A stretch of DNA of 64,000 nt, taken from contig NZ_CP015839.1 in NCBI RefSeq assembly GCF_001651805.1, positions 3,968,001 to 4,032,000 of the forward strand, given 5' to 3'. The DNA comes from Marinobacterium aestuarii (GTDB lineage Bacteria > Pseudomonadota > Gammaproteobacteria > Pseudomonadales > Balneatricaceae). Within the stretch, counting starts at the first letter, position 1; each line of letters opens with the position of its first letter. This document shows, one piece after another, positions 17,926 to 27,818 of the stretch. The translations under genes and the position numbers were made by a program. The notes under the pieces were generated by a model, which did no database searches, was not told the DNA's origin, and was given only the letters and a program-made list of their open reading frames with translations.

Positions 17926-18608
17926 TCGGCTTTCTCCACCTGCAGTCCGATCAGCGCAAGCCTTGCTGCTTCCTGCTCCGCCTGGCGGCGGCTATTGCCC
18001 TCACCTTCACTCGGCACCGTCAAGCCGGTCACATGACAGCGGATAAAGAAAGTCTGGGAATGGGCTTCACCGTCGACTGCAATCAATTCATAGTCCGGCA
18101 GTGCCAGACGTCGAGACTGCAGATGTTCCTGCAGCCGGGTCTTGGCATCCTTGAGGGATTCGTTCAGATCAAGCTCTTCCAGACGCTCCTTGAACCAGCG
18201 ATGGATAAAGCCACGACAGACTTCCAGGTCGCTATCCAGATAGATGGCTCCCATCACCGCTTCGGTCGCATCGGCCAGAATCGAGTCACGCCTGAAACCG
18301 CCGCTTTTCAGCTCGCCGGAGCCCAGGCGCAGATACTCGCCCAGATCAAGCTCGCGGGCCACCTCGGCCAGGGTCTCGCCCTTGACCAGGCGCGCCCGCA
18401 GGCGGCTCAGCTGACCTTCACGCGCCTGGGGAAACTGCCGGAAGAGCGCATCGGCGATAACAAAGTTAACGATGGAATCACCGAGAAACTCCAACCGCTC
18501 GTTATTGCGTTTGCCGCAACTGCGGTGAGTAAGTGCCAGTTCCAGTAAAGATGGATCGTTAAAGCTATAGCCCAGACGTCGGCTAAGATCTGCGGTCGGT
18601 TTGATCAA
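17922..18608 (-). CDS. rnc: ribonuclease III
   Basis: A 228-residue RNase III. The catalytic signature [14 protein letters not shown] is at about residues 36-49, a second acidic site [13 protein letters not shown] at about 113-126, and a dsRNA-binding domain covers 150-222 (KTRLQEHLQ ... [16 protein letters not shown]). It cleaves double-stranded RNA, including the long stems that flank 16S and 23S rRNA; such stems are visible in the rRNA operon of this window. It overlaps both the upstream DUF4845 gene and downstream era by 4 bp, so the three are tightly coupled. Confidence 0.97.
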   Translation of the reverse strand: MIKPTADLSRRLGYSFNDPSLLELALTHRSCGKRNNERLEFLGDSIVNFVIADALFRQFPQAREGQLSRLRARLVKGETLAEVARELDLGEYLRLGSGELKSGGFRRDSILADATEAVMGAIYLDSDLEVCRGFIHRWFKERLEELDLNESLKDAKTRLQEHLQSRRLALPDYELIAVDGEAHSQTFFIRCHVTGLTVPSEGEGNSRRQAEQEAARLALIGLQVEKAE

Positions 18609-18988
18609 GGTTTTATGACTTCGTAATGCTCGTTAAATTTAACCACGGCATCGACGTTATAAAACATCGGAACCCGCTCTTCATAGACAAGATCAAAATG
18701 GATCTTGCCGTCTATATTCTCAATTTTGAGGAAATCTTCCCGCGACAGCTCGGCCCGCACCTGGTTAATAATGGCGCGATCGTAAATCGTGCGCCGAATG
18801 GAACGAAATTCCTTGGACACCTGATCCTGATCGTTAATCACATTTTCAATAATGGATTTAACGGTCGCGTGCTCCTTGTACGGTGTAAACAGCTTAAAGC
18901 CTACCGCCAGAAAAACGCCGACAACGACCATCCCCATCAGGATGGAAACGAAAGACGCGCCCTGTTCCCTTTTCACAGCATTAATCAT
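18605..18988 (-). CDS. DUF4845 membrane-anchored protein
   Basis: A 127-residue protein with a short cytoplasmic N-terminus ([12 protein letters not shown]), one membrane segment (about residues 13-33, [19 protein letters not shown]) and a roughly 90-residue outer domain rich in charged residues. Its place between lepB and rnc is conserved in many gammaproteobacteria, where it is annotated as DUF4845 with no established role. The N-terminus resembles a type IV pilin-like leader without a clear cleavage glycine. The 4-bp overlap with rnc and 32-bp gap from lepB suggest co-expression with protein export and rRNA processing genes. Confidence 0.85.
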   Translation of the reverse strand: MINAVKREQGASFVSILMGMVVVGVFLAVGFKLFTPYKEHATVKSIIENVINDQDQVSKEFRSIRRTIYDRAIINQVRAELSREDFLKIENIDGKIHFDLVYEERVPMFYNVDAVVKFNEHYEVIKP

Positions 18989-19020
18989 TTCAATCCCCTA
19001 TTCACCAGGCAGCTACATGA

Positions 19021-19833
19021 TTACTCAATCAGACGCACATCGCCGAACGACGGAAGACTGAAGAAGGTTTCCCAGTGCATCCAGACGGCGAAAGCCTTGC
19101 CCACCAGCAGTTCGTCCGGCACGAAGCCCCAGTAACGGCTGTCATTACTGTTGTCGCGGTTATCGCCCATGACAAAGTACTGCCCTTGTGGCACAACCCA
19201 CTCACCGACAATTCCGCTGGCGGCAACATCATGGTAGACCTGGTGCTGAACCCCGTCCAGATTCTCCGCCAGCAGCAACTGCTGTGGTTTGAGGGGCGGA
19301 AGCTGGGCCAGAAGCTGCTGCGGCTGCGGCTTTCCATTCACAAATACGGTCTTGTTCTGGTAGCGGATACGATCACCCGGCAGACCAATGACGCGCTTGA
19401 TGTAATTAACCGACGGGTCTTTCGGGTATTTAAAGACGACAACATCACCCGCCTCGGGCGTATTAAAATCGACGACTTTGGTATTCAGCACCGGCAGTCG
19501 CAGGCCGAAGTGATACTTGTTCACCAGAATGAAATCACCAATCTTCAGCGTCGGCAGCATGGAGCCCGACGGAATCTGAAACGGCTCAACCAGAAAGGAG
19601 CGCAGGACCAGCACCACAAAGAGCACCGGGAAGAGCGAACGGGAAAGATCGATCCAGCCTGGCACCTGGTTGAGCTTGATCAGTGTCTCCTGCGGCAGAG
19701 CCGCCGACAGCTGCAGCTGTGCTTTCTGTACCCTGGCACTGCGCGCCGGCGCCAGCCAGAACTTGTCCACACACCAGCCAATCGCGGCCAGAAAGGTCGC
19801 AACCACAAGTACCAAAGCAAAATCGAAATTCAT
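19021..19833 (-). CDS. lepB: signal peptidase I
   Basis: A 270-residue type I signal peptidase with two N-terminal membrane segments (about 4-24 and 65-83). The catalytic serine is in IPSGSMLPTL (Ser91) and the general-base lysine in YIKRVIGLPGD (Lys146); GDNRDNSNDSRYWG is the conserved box E. It removes signal peptides from exported proteins at the inner membrane. It lies 9 bp after lepA, the widespread lepA-lepB operon. The exported products in this window (MucD, BamB, AmiB, SoxY) are probable clients or are handled by related peptidases. Confidence 0.96.
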   Translation of the reverse strand: MNFDFALVLVVATFLAAIGWCVDKFWLAPARSARVQKAQLQLSAALPQETLIKLNQVPGWIDLSRSLFPVLFVVLVLRSFLVEPFQIPSGSMLPTLKIGDFILVNKYHFGLRLPVLNTKVVDFNTPEAGDVVVFKYPKDPSVNYIKRVIGLPGDRIRYQNKTVFVNGKPQPQQLLAQLPPLKPQQLLLAENLDGVQHQVYHDVAASGIVGEWVVPQGQYFVMGDNRDNSNDSRYWGFVPDELLVGKAFAVWMHWETFFSLPSFGDVRLIE

Positions 19834-19842
19834 CGTCTGTCC

Positions 19843-21642
19843 TTAACTGTCAACTTTCAGTACGGCAAGGAATGCATCCTGCGGAATCTCGACCCGGCCG
19901 ACCTGCTTCATGCGTTTTTTGCCTTCTTTCTGCTTGGAGAGCAGTTTTTTCTTGCGGCTCACGTCGCCGCCATAGCACTTGGCCAGTACGTTCTTGCGCA
20001 GCGCCTTCACCGTACTGCGGGCAATAATTTTGCCGCCGAGCGCCGCCTGAATCGCGACATCGAACATCTGCCGCGGAATCAGCTCCTTCATCTTTTCGCA
20101 CAACTGACGGCCACGATACTCGGCGTTATCCTTGTGCAGAATCACCGCCAGCGCATCAACCTTCTCGGCGTTGATGAGAATATCCATGCGCACCAGGCGG
20201 GCTGCTTCAAAGCGAATGAAGTTGTACTCGAGCGATGCATAGCCACGGCTGACTGACTTGAGTCGGTCAAAGAAGTCGAGTACGACCTCCGCCATGGGCA
20301 ATTCATATTTCACCTGCACCTGCCGACCGACATAATGCATGTTTTTCTGAGTCCCGCGTTTTTCCACGCAGAGGCCGATAACCTGGCCGAGGAATTCCTG
20401 CGGCACCAGGATGTTGGCTTCAACGATGGGCTCACGCATTTCGCGCACTGAGCCGGGATCCGGCAGTTTGGACGGGCTGTCGATGTGTACGACTTCACCG
20501 GTGTTGAGCTCAAGCTCGTACACAACCGTGGGGGCTGTGGTGACCAGATCGAGGTCGTACTCACGCTCCAGTCGCTCCTGAATGATCTCCATGTGCAGCA
20601 TGCCAAGGAAGCCGCAGCGAAAGCCGAAGCCCAGGGCATCAGAGGTTTCAGGCTCAAAGAACAGCGAGGCATCATTGAGCGTCAGCTTGTCGAGGGCGTC
20701 ACGGAAATCCTGGTAATCATCCGCATCCGTCGGGAAGAGCCCGGCGTAGACCTGCGGCTGAACCTTCTTGAATCCCGGCAAGATTGGCGTATCCGGCGTC
20801 TTGGCGTGGGTCAGGGTATCGCCGACCGGCGCGCCGTGGATGTCCTTGATGCCGGCGATGATATAACCCACTTCACCCGCCTTGAGCGCATCTGTCGGTG
20901 TCTGCTTGGGGGTAAAAATACCCACCTGATCAACCGGGTAGGACACCCCGGTGGATTTGACCAGTACCTTTTCCTTGCGCCTCAGCACACCGTGCTTGAC
21001 CCGCACGAGGGAGACCACGCCCTGATACTTGTCGAACCAGGAGTCAATAATCAGCGCCTGCAACGGTGCGTCCAGGTCACCAACCGGCGGCGGAATATGT
21101 GTGATCAGGGCTTCCAGCACATCACCAACGCCCATGCCACTCTTGGCCGAGCAGGCAACAGCATTACTGGCATCAATACCGATGACTTCTTCGATCTCTT
21201 CGCGCACACGCTCAGGCTCGGCCTGGGGCAGGTCCATCTTGTTCAGGATGGGCAGCACTTCCAGACCCTGCTCCAGCGCGGTGTAACAGTTGGCCACAGA
21301 CTGCGCTTCCACACCCTGAGCTGCGTCTACTACCAACAGTGCACCTTCACAGGCAGCAAGGGAACGGGACACTTCGTACGAGAAGTCAACGTGTCCGGGG
21401 GTGTCGATAAAGTTCAGCTGATAGGTCTCGCCGTTCAGGGCATTGTACTTGAGCGTAACGCTCTGGGCCTTGATCGTAATGCCTCGCTCACGTTCCAGGT
21501 CCATTGAGTCCAGAACCTGCGCGGCCATTTCACGCTCAGCCAGGCCACCACAGGTCTGAATGAAGCGGTCAGCCAGGGTCGATTTACCATGGTCGATATG
21601 GGCGATGATGGAGAAGTTGCGAATATGATCGAGATTGCTCAC
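19843..21642 (-). CDS. lepA: elongation factor 4 (LepA)
   Basis: Starting at the GTG at 21642 the protein has 599 residues, the same as E. coli LepA, and begins [21 protein letters not shown]. The frame stays open upstream to 21768, but those residues do not look like LepA. G motifs are [17 protein letters not shown] and NKMDLP; the C-terminal LepA-specific domain has [14 protein letters not shown]-like and [16 protein letters not shown]-like segments (here [16 protein letters not shown]). LepA is a translational GTPase that acts on ribosomes in biogenesis or back-translocation. It leads the lepA-lepB-DUF4845-rnc-era-recO-pdxJ-acpS run. Confidence 0.96.
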   Translation of the reverse strand: MSNLDHIRNFSIIAHIDHGKSTLADRFIQTCGGLAEREMAAQVLDSMDLERERGITIKAQSVTLKYNALNGETYQLNFIDTPGHVDFSYEVSRSLAACEGALLVVDAAQGVEAQSVANCYTALEQGLEVLPILNKMDLPQAEPERVREEIEEVIGIDASNAVACSAKSGMGVGDVLEALITHIPPPVGDLDAPLQALIIDSWFDKYQGVVSLVRVKHGVLRRKEKVLVKSTGVSYPVDQVGIFTPKQTPTDALKAGEVGYIIAGIKDIHGAPVGDTLTHAKTPDTPILPGFKKVQPQVYAGLFPTDADDYQDFRDALDKLTLNDASLFFEPETSDALGFGFRCGFLGMLHMEIIQERLEREYDLDLVTTAPTVVYELELNTGEVVHIDSPSKLPDPGSVREMREPIVEANILVPQEFLGQVIGLCVEKRGTQKNMHYVGRQVQVKYELPMAEVVLDFFDRLKSVSRGYASLEYNFIRFEAARLVRMDILINAEKVDALAVILHKDNAEYRGRQLCEKMKELIPRQMFDVAIQAALGGKIIARSTVKALRKNVLAKCYGGDVSRKKKLLSKQKEGKKRMKQVGRVEIPQDAFLAVLKVDS

Positions 21643-21810
21643 GTGTAGGATACTCGGGATCAGCTGACCCTGGATGTTAGGGCGATAATTCAAAGCGACG
21701 AAGTTTACCGTATTTACCGCAGCGCGGCTATCGAATGCACGCGCCAGGGAAGTGCCCTGCACAGGCACAGTGCTCTGTGCTCAGAGCTCTAATCGACAGC
21801 CAGAACGAAA

Positions 21811-21832
21811 CAGGGGGCCGGATGGCCCCCTG
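21811..21832 (-). terminator. terminator of the rpoE-mucD operon
   Basis: CAGGGGGCC-4 nt-GGCCCCCTG, a perfect 9-bp stem 8 bp after the mucD stop, followed on the minus strand by TTTCGTT. It separates the sigma-E cluster from lepA. Confidence 0.85.
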
Positions 21833-21839
21833 TCTTTAT

Positions 21840-23237
21840 TTACTCGAGTTTGAGCGGAATAAACATCGGGCTTCCCCGACGCACGATGCGCAGAGGCACC
21901 GGCCGGTCAACTGGAAGCTTTTCCAGCGCCTGTTCAAACTGAGTCACACTCTCGATCACCTCTCCGTTTACCATGGTAATGACGTCCTCAACCACGAGCC
22001 CCGCATCCGCGCCGGCGCCAGGGTTAACCGCGCGTATTACCACGCCTGAACGCAGATTCCACTTTTCCTTGCGCTCGGTATCCAGCTCGCCGACAACCAG
22101 CTCAAGGCGATTGCTCACCAGCTCATCGGCACGGCCGGATGCGGCAAGCTGATCGCTGTTTTCAGGCAGTGCCTCTATAGTGACATCCAGCCGCTCATGC
22201 TTGCCGTTGCGCACTATATCAATAGGTACGGACTCCCCGGGCTTGATGCGACCAACCTGCGGCGGAAGGTCCGACGACAAATCGATATCCCGACCATCAA
22301 AGCGGTAAATCACATCGCCTTCCATGAAGCCTGACTTTTCGGCGGGGCTACCCGGCAATACTTTTGCAATCAGGGCACCGGCAGGCTTGTCGAGACCGAA
22401 GGACTCAGCGAGATCTCGGCTTACTTCCTGAATGATCACACCCAGCCAGCCACGAGTGACATGACCCTGGGTCTTGAGCTGTTCGGCAACATCCATGGCA
22501 ACATCAATTGGAATAGCGAACGACAGCCCCATAAAACCGCCTGAGCGGGTGTAAATCTGTGAGTTTATGCCGACAACCTCGCCATTGAGGTTAAACAGCG
22601 GACCACCGGAGTTACCCGGATTGATCGCCACATCAGTCTGGATAAAAGGTACGTAGGACTCGTTGGCCAGTGCACGTTCGGTGGCACTGACGATCCCTGC
22701 GGTCACTGAATGGTCAAAGCCAAAGGGCGAGCCAATGGCAAGAACCCACTCACCCGCTTCCAGCGCCTCCGACGAACCAATACGCACAAAGGGCAACCCG
22801 GTCGCATCAATTTTCAGCACCGCCACATCCGCTCGCTCGTCCGAGCCAATCACCTGGGCTTCAAGCTCGCGCCGGTCACTGAGGCGTACCAGCACCTTGC
22901 CAGCTCCCTTGACCACATGATGATTGGTAAGAATGTAACCGTCTTTACTGATGACAAAACCGGAACCCAGCGAGCGCGGCGCGGGACGCGGCTGCTCGCC
23001 CAGCTCCGGCAACTGCTTGAAGAAATGCTTGAACATCTCAGGAATCTGCTCCGCATCAGGCCCCTCGAACGGATTGAGCGCAGACGCCTGGCCGGTCTTC
23101 TCTTTGGGTACCGTACTGATATTGACCACTGCAGGCGCCGCCTCCTTCACCAGACTTTTGAAGTCAGGCAATTCGGCATGCGCAGGCAACCATACCAGAC
23201 ACAACAGAATGCTGAGTACTACTTTCATTGACTGCAT
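21840..23237 (-). CDS. mucD: periplasmic serine protease MucD (DegP/HtrA family)
   Basis: A 465-residue HtrA protease. A Sec signal peptide (about 1-22, cut after AHA) leads to a trypsin-like domain with His107 in LTNHHVV, Asp137 in ERADVAVLK and Ser210 in INPGNSGGP. Two PDZ domains follow, at about 270-360 (RGWLGVIIQEV) and 375-460 (VVIRAVNPGAGADAGL). It degrades misfolded envelope proteins and restrains sigma-E/AlgU signalling in Pseudomonas. Its place at the end of the rpoE operon is the algU-mucD order of pseudomonads and relatives. A strong terminator follows. Confidence 0.95.
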   Translation of the reverse strand: MQSMKVVLSILLCLVWLPAHAELPDFKSLVKEAAPAVVNISTVPKEKTGQASALNPFEGPDAEQIPEMFKHFFKQLPELGEQPRPAPRSLGSGFVISKDGYILTNHHVVKGAGKVLVRLSDRRELEAQVIGSDERADVAVLKIDATGLPFVRIGSSEALEAGEWVLAIGSPFGFDHSVTAGIVSATERALANESYVPFIQTDVAINPGNSGGPLFNLNGEVVGINSQIYTRSGGFMGLSFAIPIDVAMDVAEQLKTQGHVTRGWLGVIIQEVSRDLAESFGLDKPAGALIAKVLPGSPAEKSGFMEGDVIYRFDGRDIDLSSDLPPQVGRIKPGESVPIDIVRNGKHERLDVTIEALPENSDQLAASGRADELVSNRLELVVGELDTERKEKWNLRSGVVIRAVNPGAGADAGLVVEDVITMVNGEVIESVTQFEQALEKLPVDRPVPLRIVRRGSPMFIPLKLE

Positions 23238-23261
23238 GGATTCAGACCTTTTGAGGGCACA

Positions 23262-23696
23262 CTAGATAATATTCATCAGTACAGGCTGGTAACGACAGGA
23301 GCGCGCCAGACGTTGCCCGGCGCCCCTGACCAGCAACAAACCCGCTGCCAGACCAAAGAAGCTGCCAATAACCGAGGGCAACTCGGACACACCGTAAAAG
23401 GATCCCAGGTATCCACCCAGAAAGAGCAGGACAAGAGGCAGGGTATAGAGCAGCACCGAGGCTTGCAGAAAACTGCCTTCCTCGATGCCGACACTGACCC
23501 TGTCACCTACGCGCGCCACAAGGCCATGCGGGTTATCAATCAGCAGACGTTCGCTGCGCTTGCTGGCATATTCTGCCAGTACACGCTGGCCGCATCCCTT
23601 GCTGGCGCTGCAGCTCTGGCAGGTGCCTGTGCGATCGGACTCAACCCAGATACCTTCGCCATCCACAGCCACCACAACAGCATCTTCCTGCAGCAT
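23262..23696 (-). CDS. rseC: sigma-E regulator RseC/MucC
   Basis: A 144-residue membrane protein. The N-terminal part has a cysteine cluster TCQSCSASKGCG (Cys26, 29 and 35), typical of RseC, in a small beta-rich domain. Two membrane segments follow at about 77-99 (LLYTLPLVLLFLGGYLG) and 105-125. RseC modulates sigma-E activity in E. coli and is linked to electron-transfer functions in other bacteria. It starts directly after the fused anti-sigma gene, with no gap, and is 24 bp before mucD. Confidence 0.9.
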   Translation of the reverse strand: MLQEDAVVVAVDGEGIWVESDRTGTCQSCSASKGCGQRVLAEYASKRSERLLIDNPHGLVARVGDRVSVGIEEGSFLQASVLLYTLPLVLLFLGGYLGSFYGVSELPSVIGSFFGLAAGLLLVRGAGQRLARSCRYQPVLMNII

Positions 23697-24545
23697 TTAC
23701 TGGCTGACCTGAACTGAAGCGGCAATACGATCCGCAATCATCAGCGGCACATCACCCACAACCGTCACGAAGTCATCACCGCGACGTTTTCCGACCGCGA
23801 TCATGTCCTTGGACTGCGCAGCGCCGGCGGCAACCGTCTGACGCCCGAACGGTTCGATGCAAACGGATACCGAATGACGCCCATCGGAAAACAGCATCAC
23901 TTCAGCATCGGGCATCACTTCATGACGCACCTTGGTAAAGCCATCCGGCAACCACTGAGCTCGCCAGCCTGGTTCTTTGACGCCAAGCATATGCTGATGC
24001 TGATCGATGTAGCGCTCAAGCCCGCGTGACAGTCGAATCACATCCGCCTGCGGAGCTCCCTGGGCGGCATAACCACTCTCGTGCCCATAGCGGGCCCGCA
24101 CGAAATCGGCGGAACTGCTCACCGACGGCAACAGGTATTGCGGCTGGCTGCTGGCAACCGTGTTTATCGGCTCAGCATTGAAGCCCTGCACACCCAAAAT
24201 GACCACTGCCGTCACGGAGGCGGCCGTGGCCATGCTGATCAGCGGCTTCCAGTAACGCCCGGCTTCGATCTTGCGGGGAGCCGTTTCCTGCTCGGCATCG
24301 AATTCTCCTGTATCCAGCAGCGGCCCCACATCAGCACTGGCTATCTGCGCCATCACACCGGCACTGATATCAGTAATCACCGTATCGCGCTCGCCCTTGA
24401 GGGCTGAGCGTGTCAGGTGGTAACGGCGCCACTTTTCACCCATCGCCGGCTTCTCATCCAGCGTAGACAGCAGCCGACGCGTTTCAAAGTCATTGGCTTC
24501 ACCGTCCACAAGCGCCGACAGGGTATCGTTGAACTCATCACTCAT
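23697..24545 (-). CDS. rseA: anti-sigma-E factor RseA/MucA fused to the RseB/MucB C-terminal domain
   Basis: A 282-residue protein, longer than RseA or MucA (about 195-216). Residues 1-80 are the cytoplasmic sigma-binding domain (ETLSAL-like FNDTLSALVDGEAND, ETRRLL, WRRYHLTRSALKGE). One membrane segment lies at about 101-119. A periplasmic stretch has LERYIDQHQHML, like the MucA tail. Residues 193-278 then match the MucB/RseB C-terminal domain: WRAQWLPDGF, MLFSDGRHSVSVCIEP and VTVVGDVPLMIADRIAASV. The N-terminal lipid-sensing domain of RseB (about 200 residues) is absent, and no separate rseB follows. In known systems the RseB C-terminal domain helps bind RseA, so a covalent tether is plausible. 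It is 46 bp after rpoE. Confidence 0.87.
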   Translation of the reverse strand: MSDEFNDTLSALVDGEANDFETRRLLSTLDEKPAMGEKWRRYHLTRSALKGERDTVITDISAGVMAQIASADVGPLLDTGEFDAEQETAPRKIEAGRYWKPLISMATAASVTAVVILGVQGFNAEPINTVASSQPQYLLPSVSSSADFVRARYGHESGYAAQGAPQADVIRLSRGLERYIDQHQHMLGVKEPGWRAQWLPDGFTKVRHEVMPDAEVMLFSDGRHSVSVCIEPFGRQTVAAGAAQSKDMIAVGKRRGDDFVTVVGDVPLMIADRIAASVQVSQ

Positions 24546-24591
24546 GGTTTTCCCTCAAACACATTCTCGTCATGTTCCCGGCAGCTCTCCG

Positions 24592-25179
24592 TCACTCCGC
24601 CAGAAAAGGCACTATCTCTTTATCGATCGCCTCTCGCGCCCTGAAAATACGGGAACGAACCGTTCCCACCGGGCAATCCATGACATTGGCGATATCTTCA
24701 TAACTTAAACCATCGAACTCGCGTAACGTCAGCGCAACCCGAAGGTCTTCGGGCAATTTATCCAACACACGTTTAACGATGGCTTCAAGCTCATCCCGAT
24801 AAAGGTTGTTCTCGGGCGTTTCGATATCCTTGAGCTGACTGTCTCCACCAAAATAATGTGCATCCTCCACCGCCACATCAACATCCGGTGGACGGCGCCC
24901 TTTGGCAACCAGGTGATTTTTGGCCGTATTAATGGCAATTCTGTACAACCATGTATAAAAGGCACTATCACCACGGAATTTCGGCAAGGCACGGTAAGCC
25001 TTGATGAAAGCTTCCTGGGATACATCCAGCGCTTCGTGGTGGTCATACACATAACGCCCAATCAGGCCAATGATCTTGTGCTGGTACTTTTTTACCAGCA
25101 GATCATAAGCTCGACTGTCACCCGCCTGCACACGCTTCACCAGCTGCCCGTCAATCGCGCTCTGACTCTCGTTTGACAC
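24592..25179 (-). CDS. rpoE: RNA polymerase sigma factor RpoE/AlgU
   Basis: A 195-residue group 4 (ECF) sigma factor. Region 2 has YDLLVKKYQHKIIGLIGRYV, DVSQEAFIKAYRALPKF and FYTWLYRIAINTAKN; region 4 has LREFDGLSYEDIANVMDCPVGTVRSRIFRAREAID. Both match AlgU/RpoE closely. It directs genes for outer-membrane and periplasmic stress. It heads the rpoE, fused rseA, rseC, mucD operon. A sequence fitting the sigma-E consensus lies about 120 bp upstream, consistent with autoregulation. Confidence 0.97.
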   Translation of the reverse strand: MSNESQSAIDGQLVKRVQAGDSRAYDLLVKKYQHKIIGLIGRYVYDHHEALDVSQEAFIKAYRALPKFRGDSAFYTWLYRIAINTAKNHLVAKGRRPPDVDVAVEDAHYFGGDSQLKDIETPENNLYRDELEAIVKRVLDKLPEDLRVALTLREFDGLSYEDIANVMDCPVGTVRSRIFRAREAIDKEIVPFLAE

Positions 25180-25300
25180 TCCAGATCCTTATGTTCCAAG
25201 GTACTACTTCCCCTACTGCAGGGGATTTAATGACGTGAGTATGGCTGTGCCGACTACGTCATTGCAACCTCTCAAGAGCCGGGTATCGCAAGCTAAACAA

Positions 25301-25328
25301 TATGAACCTGGGGTGAATGGTTAGTTCC
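25301..25328 (-). promoter_or_regulatory. rpoE: candidate sigma-E autoregulatory promoter of rpoE
   Basis: On the minus strand GGAACTAA (25328-25321) is followed by TCATA (25305-25301). The gap between GAACTA and TCATA is exactly 16 nt, as in the AlgU/RpoE consensus GAACTT-N16-TCNNA. The site is about 120 bp before the rpoE ATG. One base of the -35 differs from consensus. Confidence 0.5.
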
Positions 25329-25438
25329 GACCGAATCGGAAAAATTTCCCGTCAAACGACACAAAAGGTTCACGCAGGCAGCCCCTGCATTGCATAATTG
25401 CTGTTTGGCATCCCGCACTACGGCTCTCAGGGTTAAGC

Positions 25439-27049
25439 ATGACCAGCGAACATATCCATGACGTTTTGATCATTGGCAGCGGAGCGGCTGGCCTGACACT
25501 GGCTTTACAGCTTCCCACGCACCTGAGCGTCGCTGTATTGAGCAAGGGACAGCTGACCTCCGGCTCTACCTGGCTGGCCCAGGGCGGCATTGCTGCCGTG
25601 CTCGATGCAGGCGATACGACCCAGGCCCACTACGCTGATACCATGATCGCCGGCGCCGACCTGAGTCGCCAGCAGGCGGTCGAATATACGGTGACCCAGG
25701 GCACTCGCAGCATCCAGTGGCTGATTGAGCAGGGCGTCCCCTTTACCCGCGAAGACAGCCAATTGCACCTGACCCAGGAGGGCGGCCACTCCCACAGACG
25801 CATTATCCATGCCGCCGATGCAACCGGCAGAGCAGTACAGGAAACCCTGATTCAGCAGGCCCAGTCTGCCAGCAATATAACGCTGTTTGAAAACTGCATC
25901 GCGGTTGACCTTATTACCCGTGAAAAGCTCCGCCTGGCAAACAATCGCTGTGTTGGCGCTTATGTCCTGGACAGCGGGTCCGGCGAGGTACAGCTGTTCC
26001 GGGCCGGTCAGGTCGTACTCGCCACCGGTGGCGCATCCAAGGCCTATCTCTACACCAGCAACTCGGACGGAGCCTCCGGAGATGGTATCGCCATGGCCTG
26101 GCGCTCAGGCGCCCGGGTTGCCAATATGGAGTTCAATCAGTTTCATCCCACCTGCCTGTACCACCCGCAGGCCAAGTCATTTCTGATTTCCGAAGCTGTG
26201 CGCGGAGAAGGCGGTCACCTGCTGCTGCCGGATGGCGAACGCTTTATGCTGCGCTTTGATGAGCGCGGCGAACTGGCACCGCGCGATATCGTCGCCAGAG
26301 CCATTGACCACGAAATGAAGCGCCTGGGCTGTGACTGCCTTTACCTCGACATTTCCCACAAGCCGTCCGACTTCATCAAGGGTCACTTTCCGACCATTTA
26401 CACCAAGTGTCTGGAGCTGGGTATCGACATCACACGCCAGCCCATTCCCATAGTGCCCGCCGCCCACTACACCTGTGGCGGCATCGTGACCGATATCCGC
26501 GGGCGCAGCGATATCCCCGGGCTCTATGCGATCGGCGAAACGGCCTTCACCGGCCTGCATGGCGCCAACCGGCTTGCCTCCAACTCCCTGCTTGAATGCC
26601 TGGTGTTCGCCAGCGCGGTTGCGACCGACATCGCCGCCAGCCAGACGATATCGCCGGACAGCAGCATTAGCGTACCGGCCTGGGACTCATCCCAGGTCAC
26701 CGACTCCGACGAAGACGTTATCATCTCCCATAACTGGGAAGAGCTCCGTCGCTTCATGTGGGACTATGTGGGTATTGTTAGAACCAACAAGCGACTGCAG
26801 CGGGCAAAGCACCGCGTCGATCTGCTGCAGCAGGAAATCACCGAGTATTACAGCAACTACCGCGTCACCCGGGATCTGCTGGAATTGCGCAATCTCGCGC
26901 TGGTATCAGACCTGATTATTCGTTCAGCCATGCAGCGCACCGAAAGCCGGGGCCTGCATTACACCCTCGATTATCCGGATCTTGCCCCCGAGGCACGCGA
27001 CACCATTCTGACGCCGGTTAACTACGAGTGGCCTGATCAGGTGCACTGA
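25439..27049 (+). CDS. nadB: L-aspartate oxidase
   Basis: A 536-residue flavoprotein of the succinate dehydrogenase/fumarate reductase family. FAD-binding [11 protein letters not shown] is at about residues 12-22, then [40 protein letters not shown], the active-site-region [11 protein letters not shown] and HYTCGGI, and [26 protein letters not shown]. NadB oxidises aspartate to iminoaspartate, the first step of NAD synthesis with NadA. It is divergent from rpoE, as in E. coli and Pseudomonas, and its 3' end overlaps the convergent ygfX by 32 bp. Confidence 0.97.
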   Translation: MTSEHIHDVLIIGSGAAGLTLALQLPTHLSVAVLSKGQLTSGSTWLAQGGIAAVLDAGDTTQAHYADTMIAGADLSRQQAVEYTVTQGTRSIQWLIEQGVPFTREDSQLHLTQEGGHSHRRIIHAADATGRAVQETLIQQAQSASNITLFENCIAVDLITREKLRLANNRCVGAYVLDSGSGEVQLFRAGQVVLATGGASKAYLYTSNSDGASGDGIAMAWRSGARVANMEFNQFHPTCLYHPQAKSFLISEAVRGEGGHLLLPDGERFMLRFDERGELAPRDIVARAIDHEMKRLGCDCLYLDISHKPSDFIKGHFPTIYTKCLELGIDITRQPIPIVPAAHYTCGGIVTDIRGRSDIPGLYAIGETAFTGLHGANRLASNSLLECLVFASAVATDIAASQTISPDSSISVPAWDSSQVTDSDEDVIISHNWEELRRFMWDYVGIVRTNKRLQRAKHRVDLLQQEITEYYSNYRVTRDLLELRNLALVSDLIIRSAMQRTESRGLHYTLDYPDLAPEARDTILTPVNYEWPDQVH

Positions 27050-27461
27050 GCTGCAAAGGCGCAAGCCTGGCGATCACACTCAGGCGCCTGAAGGCATCGG
27101 CAGTTACACTGTCAGGCAAGAGTACCAGCCGCCGCCGTCGGCCACCGGCATGAACTCTCAATATCAGTAGCCAGCGCCAGGCCAGCACCGACTCCAGCGT
27201 ATCGACCGTCACCCAGCCCTGCTCCGCCTCATAGAGCGCAACAGTATGCAGGTCCGCATCCCAGCGCAGTGCCTGTACAGCATCCCTGCGCTGACGGTAA
27301 CTCAGCCAGAGGTTCAGCCCTGCAACAACAGCCAGGCACAGAATCAGAGAGGACGGGAGTACCGAAAGTGCAAGCAGCACGACAAGTGTGAGGTGGCTTG
27401 ATAGCTGCAGCCACCAGAGCATGCGCGACGGCTTGAGCGTAACTTCAAGCGGGCTGAACAC
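27018..27461 (-). CDS. ygfX: YgfX-family membrane protein
   Basis: A 147-residue protein with two close membrane segments (about residues 15-52) and a soluble C-terminal part rich in arginine. The N-terminal [18 protein letters not shown] and the pairing with sdhE identify YgfX (also called CptA). It overlaps the end of sdhE by 17 bp. Toxin-like effects on cell shape were reported for the E. coli protein, but in most species its role is unclear. The end runs 32 bp into the 3' end of convergent nadB. Confidence 0.8.
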   Translation of the reverse strand: MFSPLEVTLKPSRMLWWLQLSSHLTLVVLLALSVLPSSLILCLAVVAGLNLWLSYRQRRDAVQALRWDADLHTVALYEAEQGWVTVDTLESVLAWRWLLILRVHAGGRRRRLVLLPDSVTADAFRRLSVIARLAPLQLSAPDQATRS

Positions 27462-27699
27462 GGTCCAGAATCATCTTCACCATCCGGGCAATCTCAGGGT
27501 CGGCCGCAACCTCACGCTGCATAAACCAGACAAACAAATCCTGGTCTTCACAGGCGAGCAGCTTTTCAAACCTTAGCTGATCCTCCAGCGGCAACTGACT
27601 AAAGGCCTCGTCAACAAAAGGCACCAGCAGAACGTCCAGTTCAAGCATGCCGCGCCGACTCTGCCATCTCAGACGTCGAATATCCTCGTCACTGTACAT
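27445..27699 (-). CDS. sdhE: FAD assembly factor SdhE
   Basis: An 84-residue protein of the SdhE (YgfY) family. The signature [11 protein letters not shown] is at about residues 15-25, where the RGxxE motif contacts the flavoprotein. It promotes covalent attachment of FAD to succinate dehydrogenase and fumarate reductase. It is coupled to ygfX by a 17-bp overlap. The convergent neighbour nadB encodes a protein of the same flavoprotein superfamily, though NadB binds FAD non-covalently. Confidence 0.93.
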   Translation of the reverse strand: MYSDEDIRRLRWQSRRGMLELDVLLVPFVDEAFSQLPLEDQLRFEKLLACEDQDLFVWFMQREVAADPEIARMVKMILDRVQPA

Positions 27700-27818
27700 A
27701 GGGCTCTAAATACTCTTAGTGTGAATGATGCAGGCGTTTTATCACTTAAGTCACAAGGCAGCAACCCATGCCTTTAAATGTCCTGTGCGAAAATCACGGA
27801 TTTTCAAATTCCACATAC

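Noticed and set aside
21643-21768. N-terminal extension of LepA
   Set aside because: The frame is open, but the GTG at 21642 gives exactly the normal 599-residue protein, and the upstream residues do not look like LepA.
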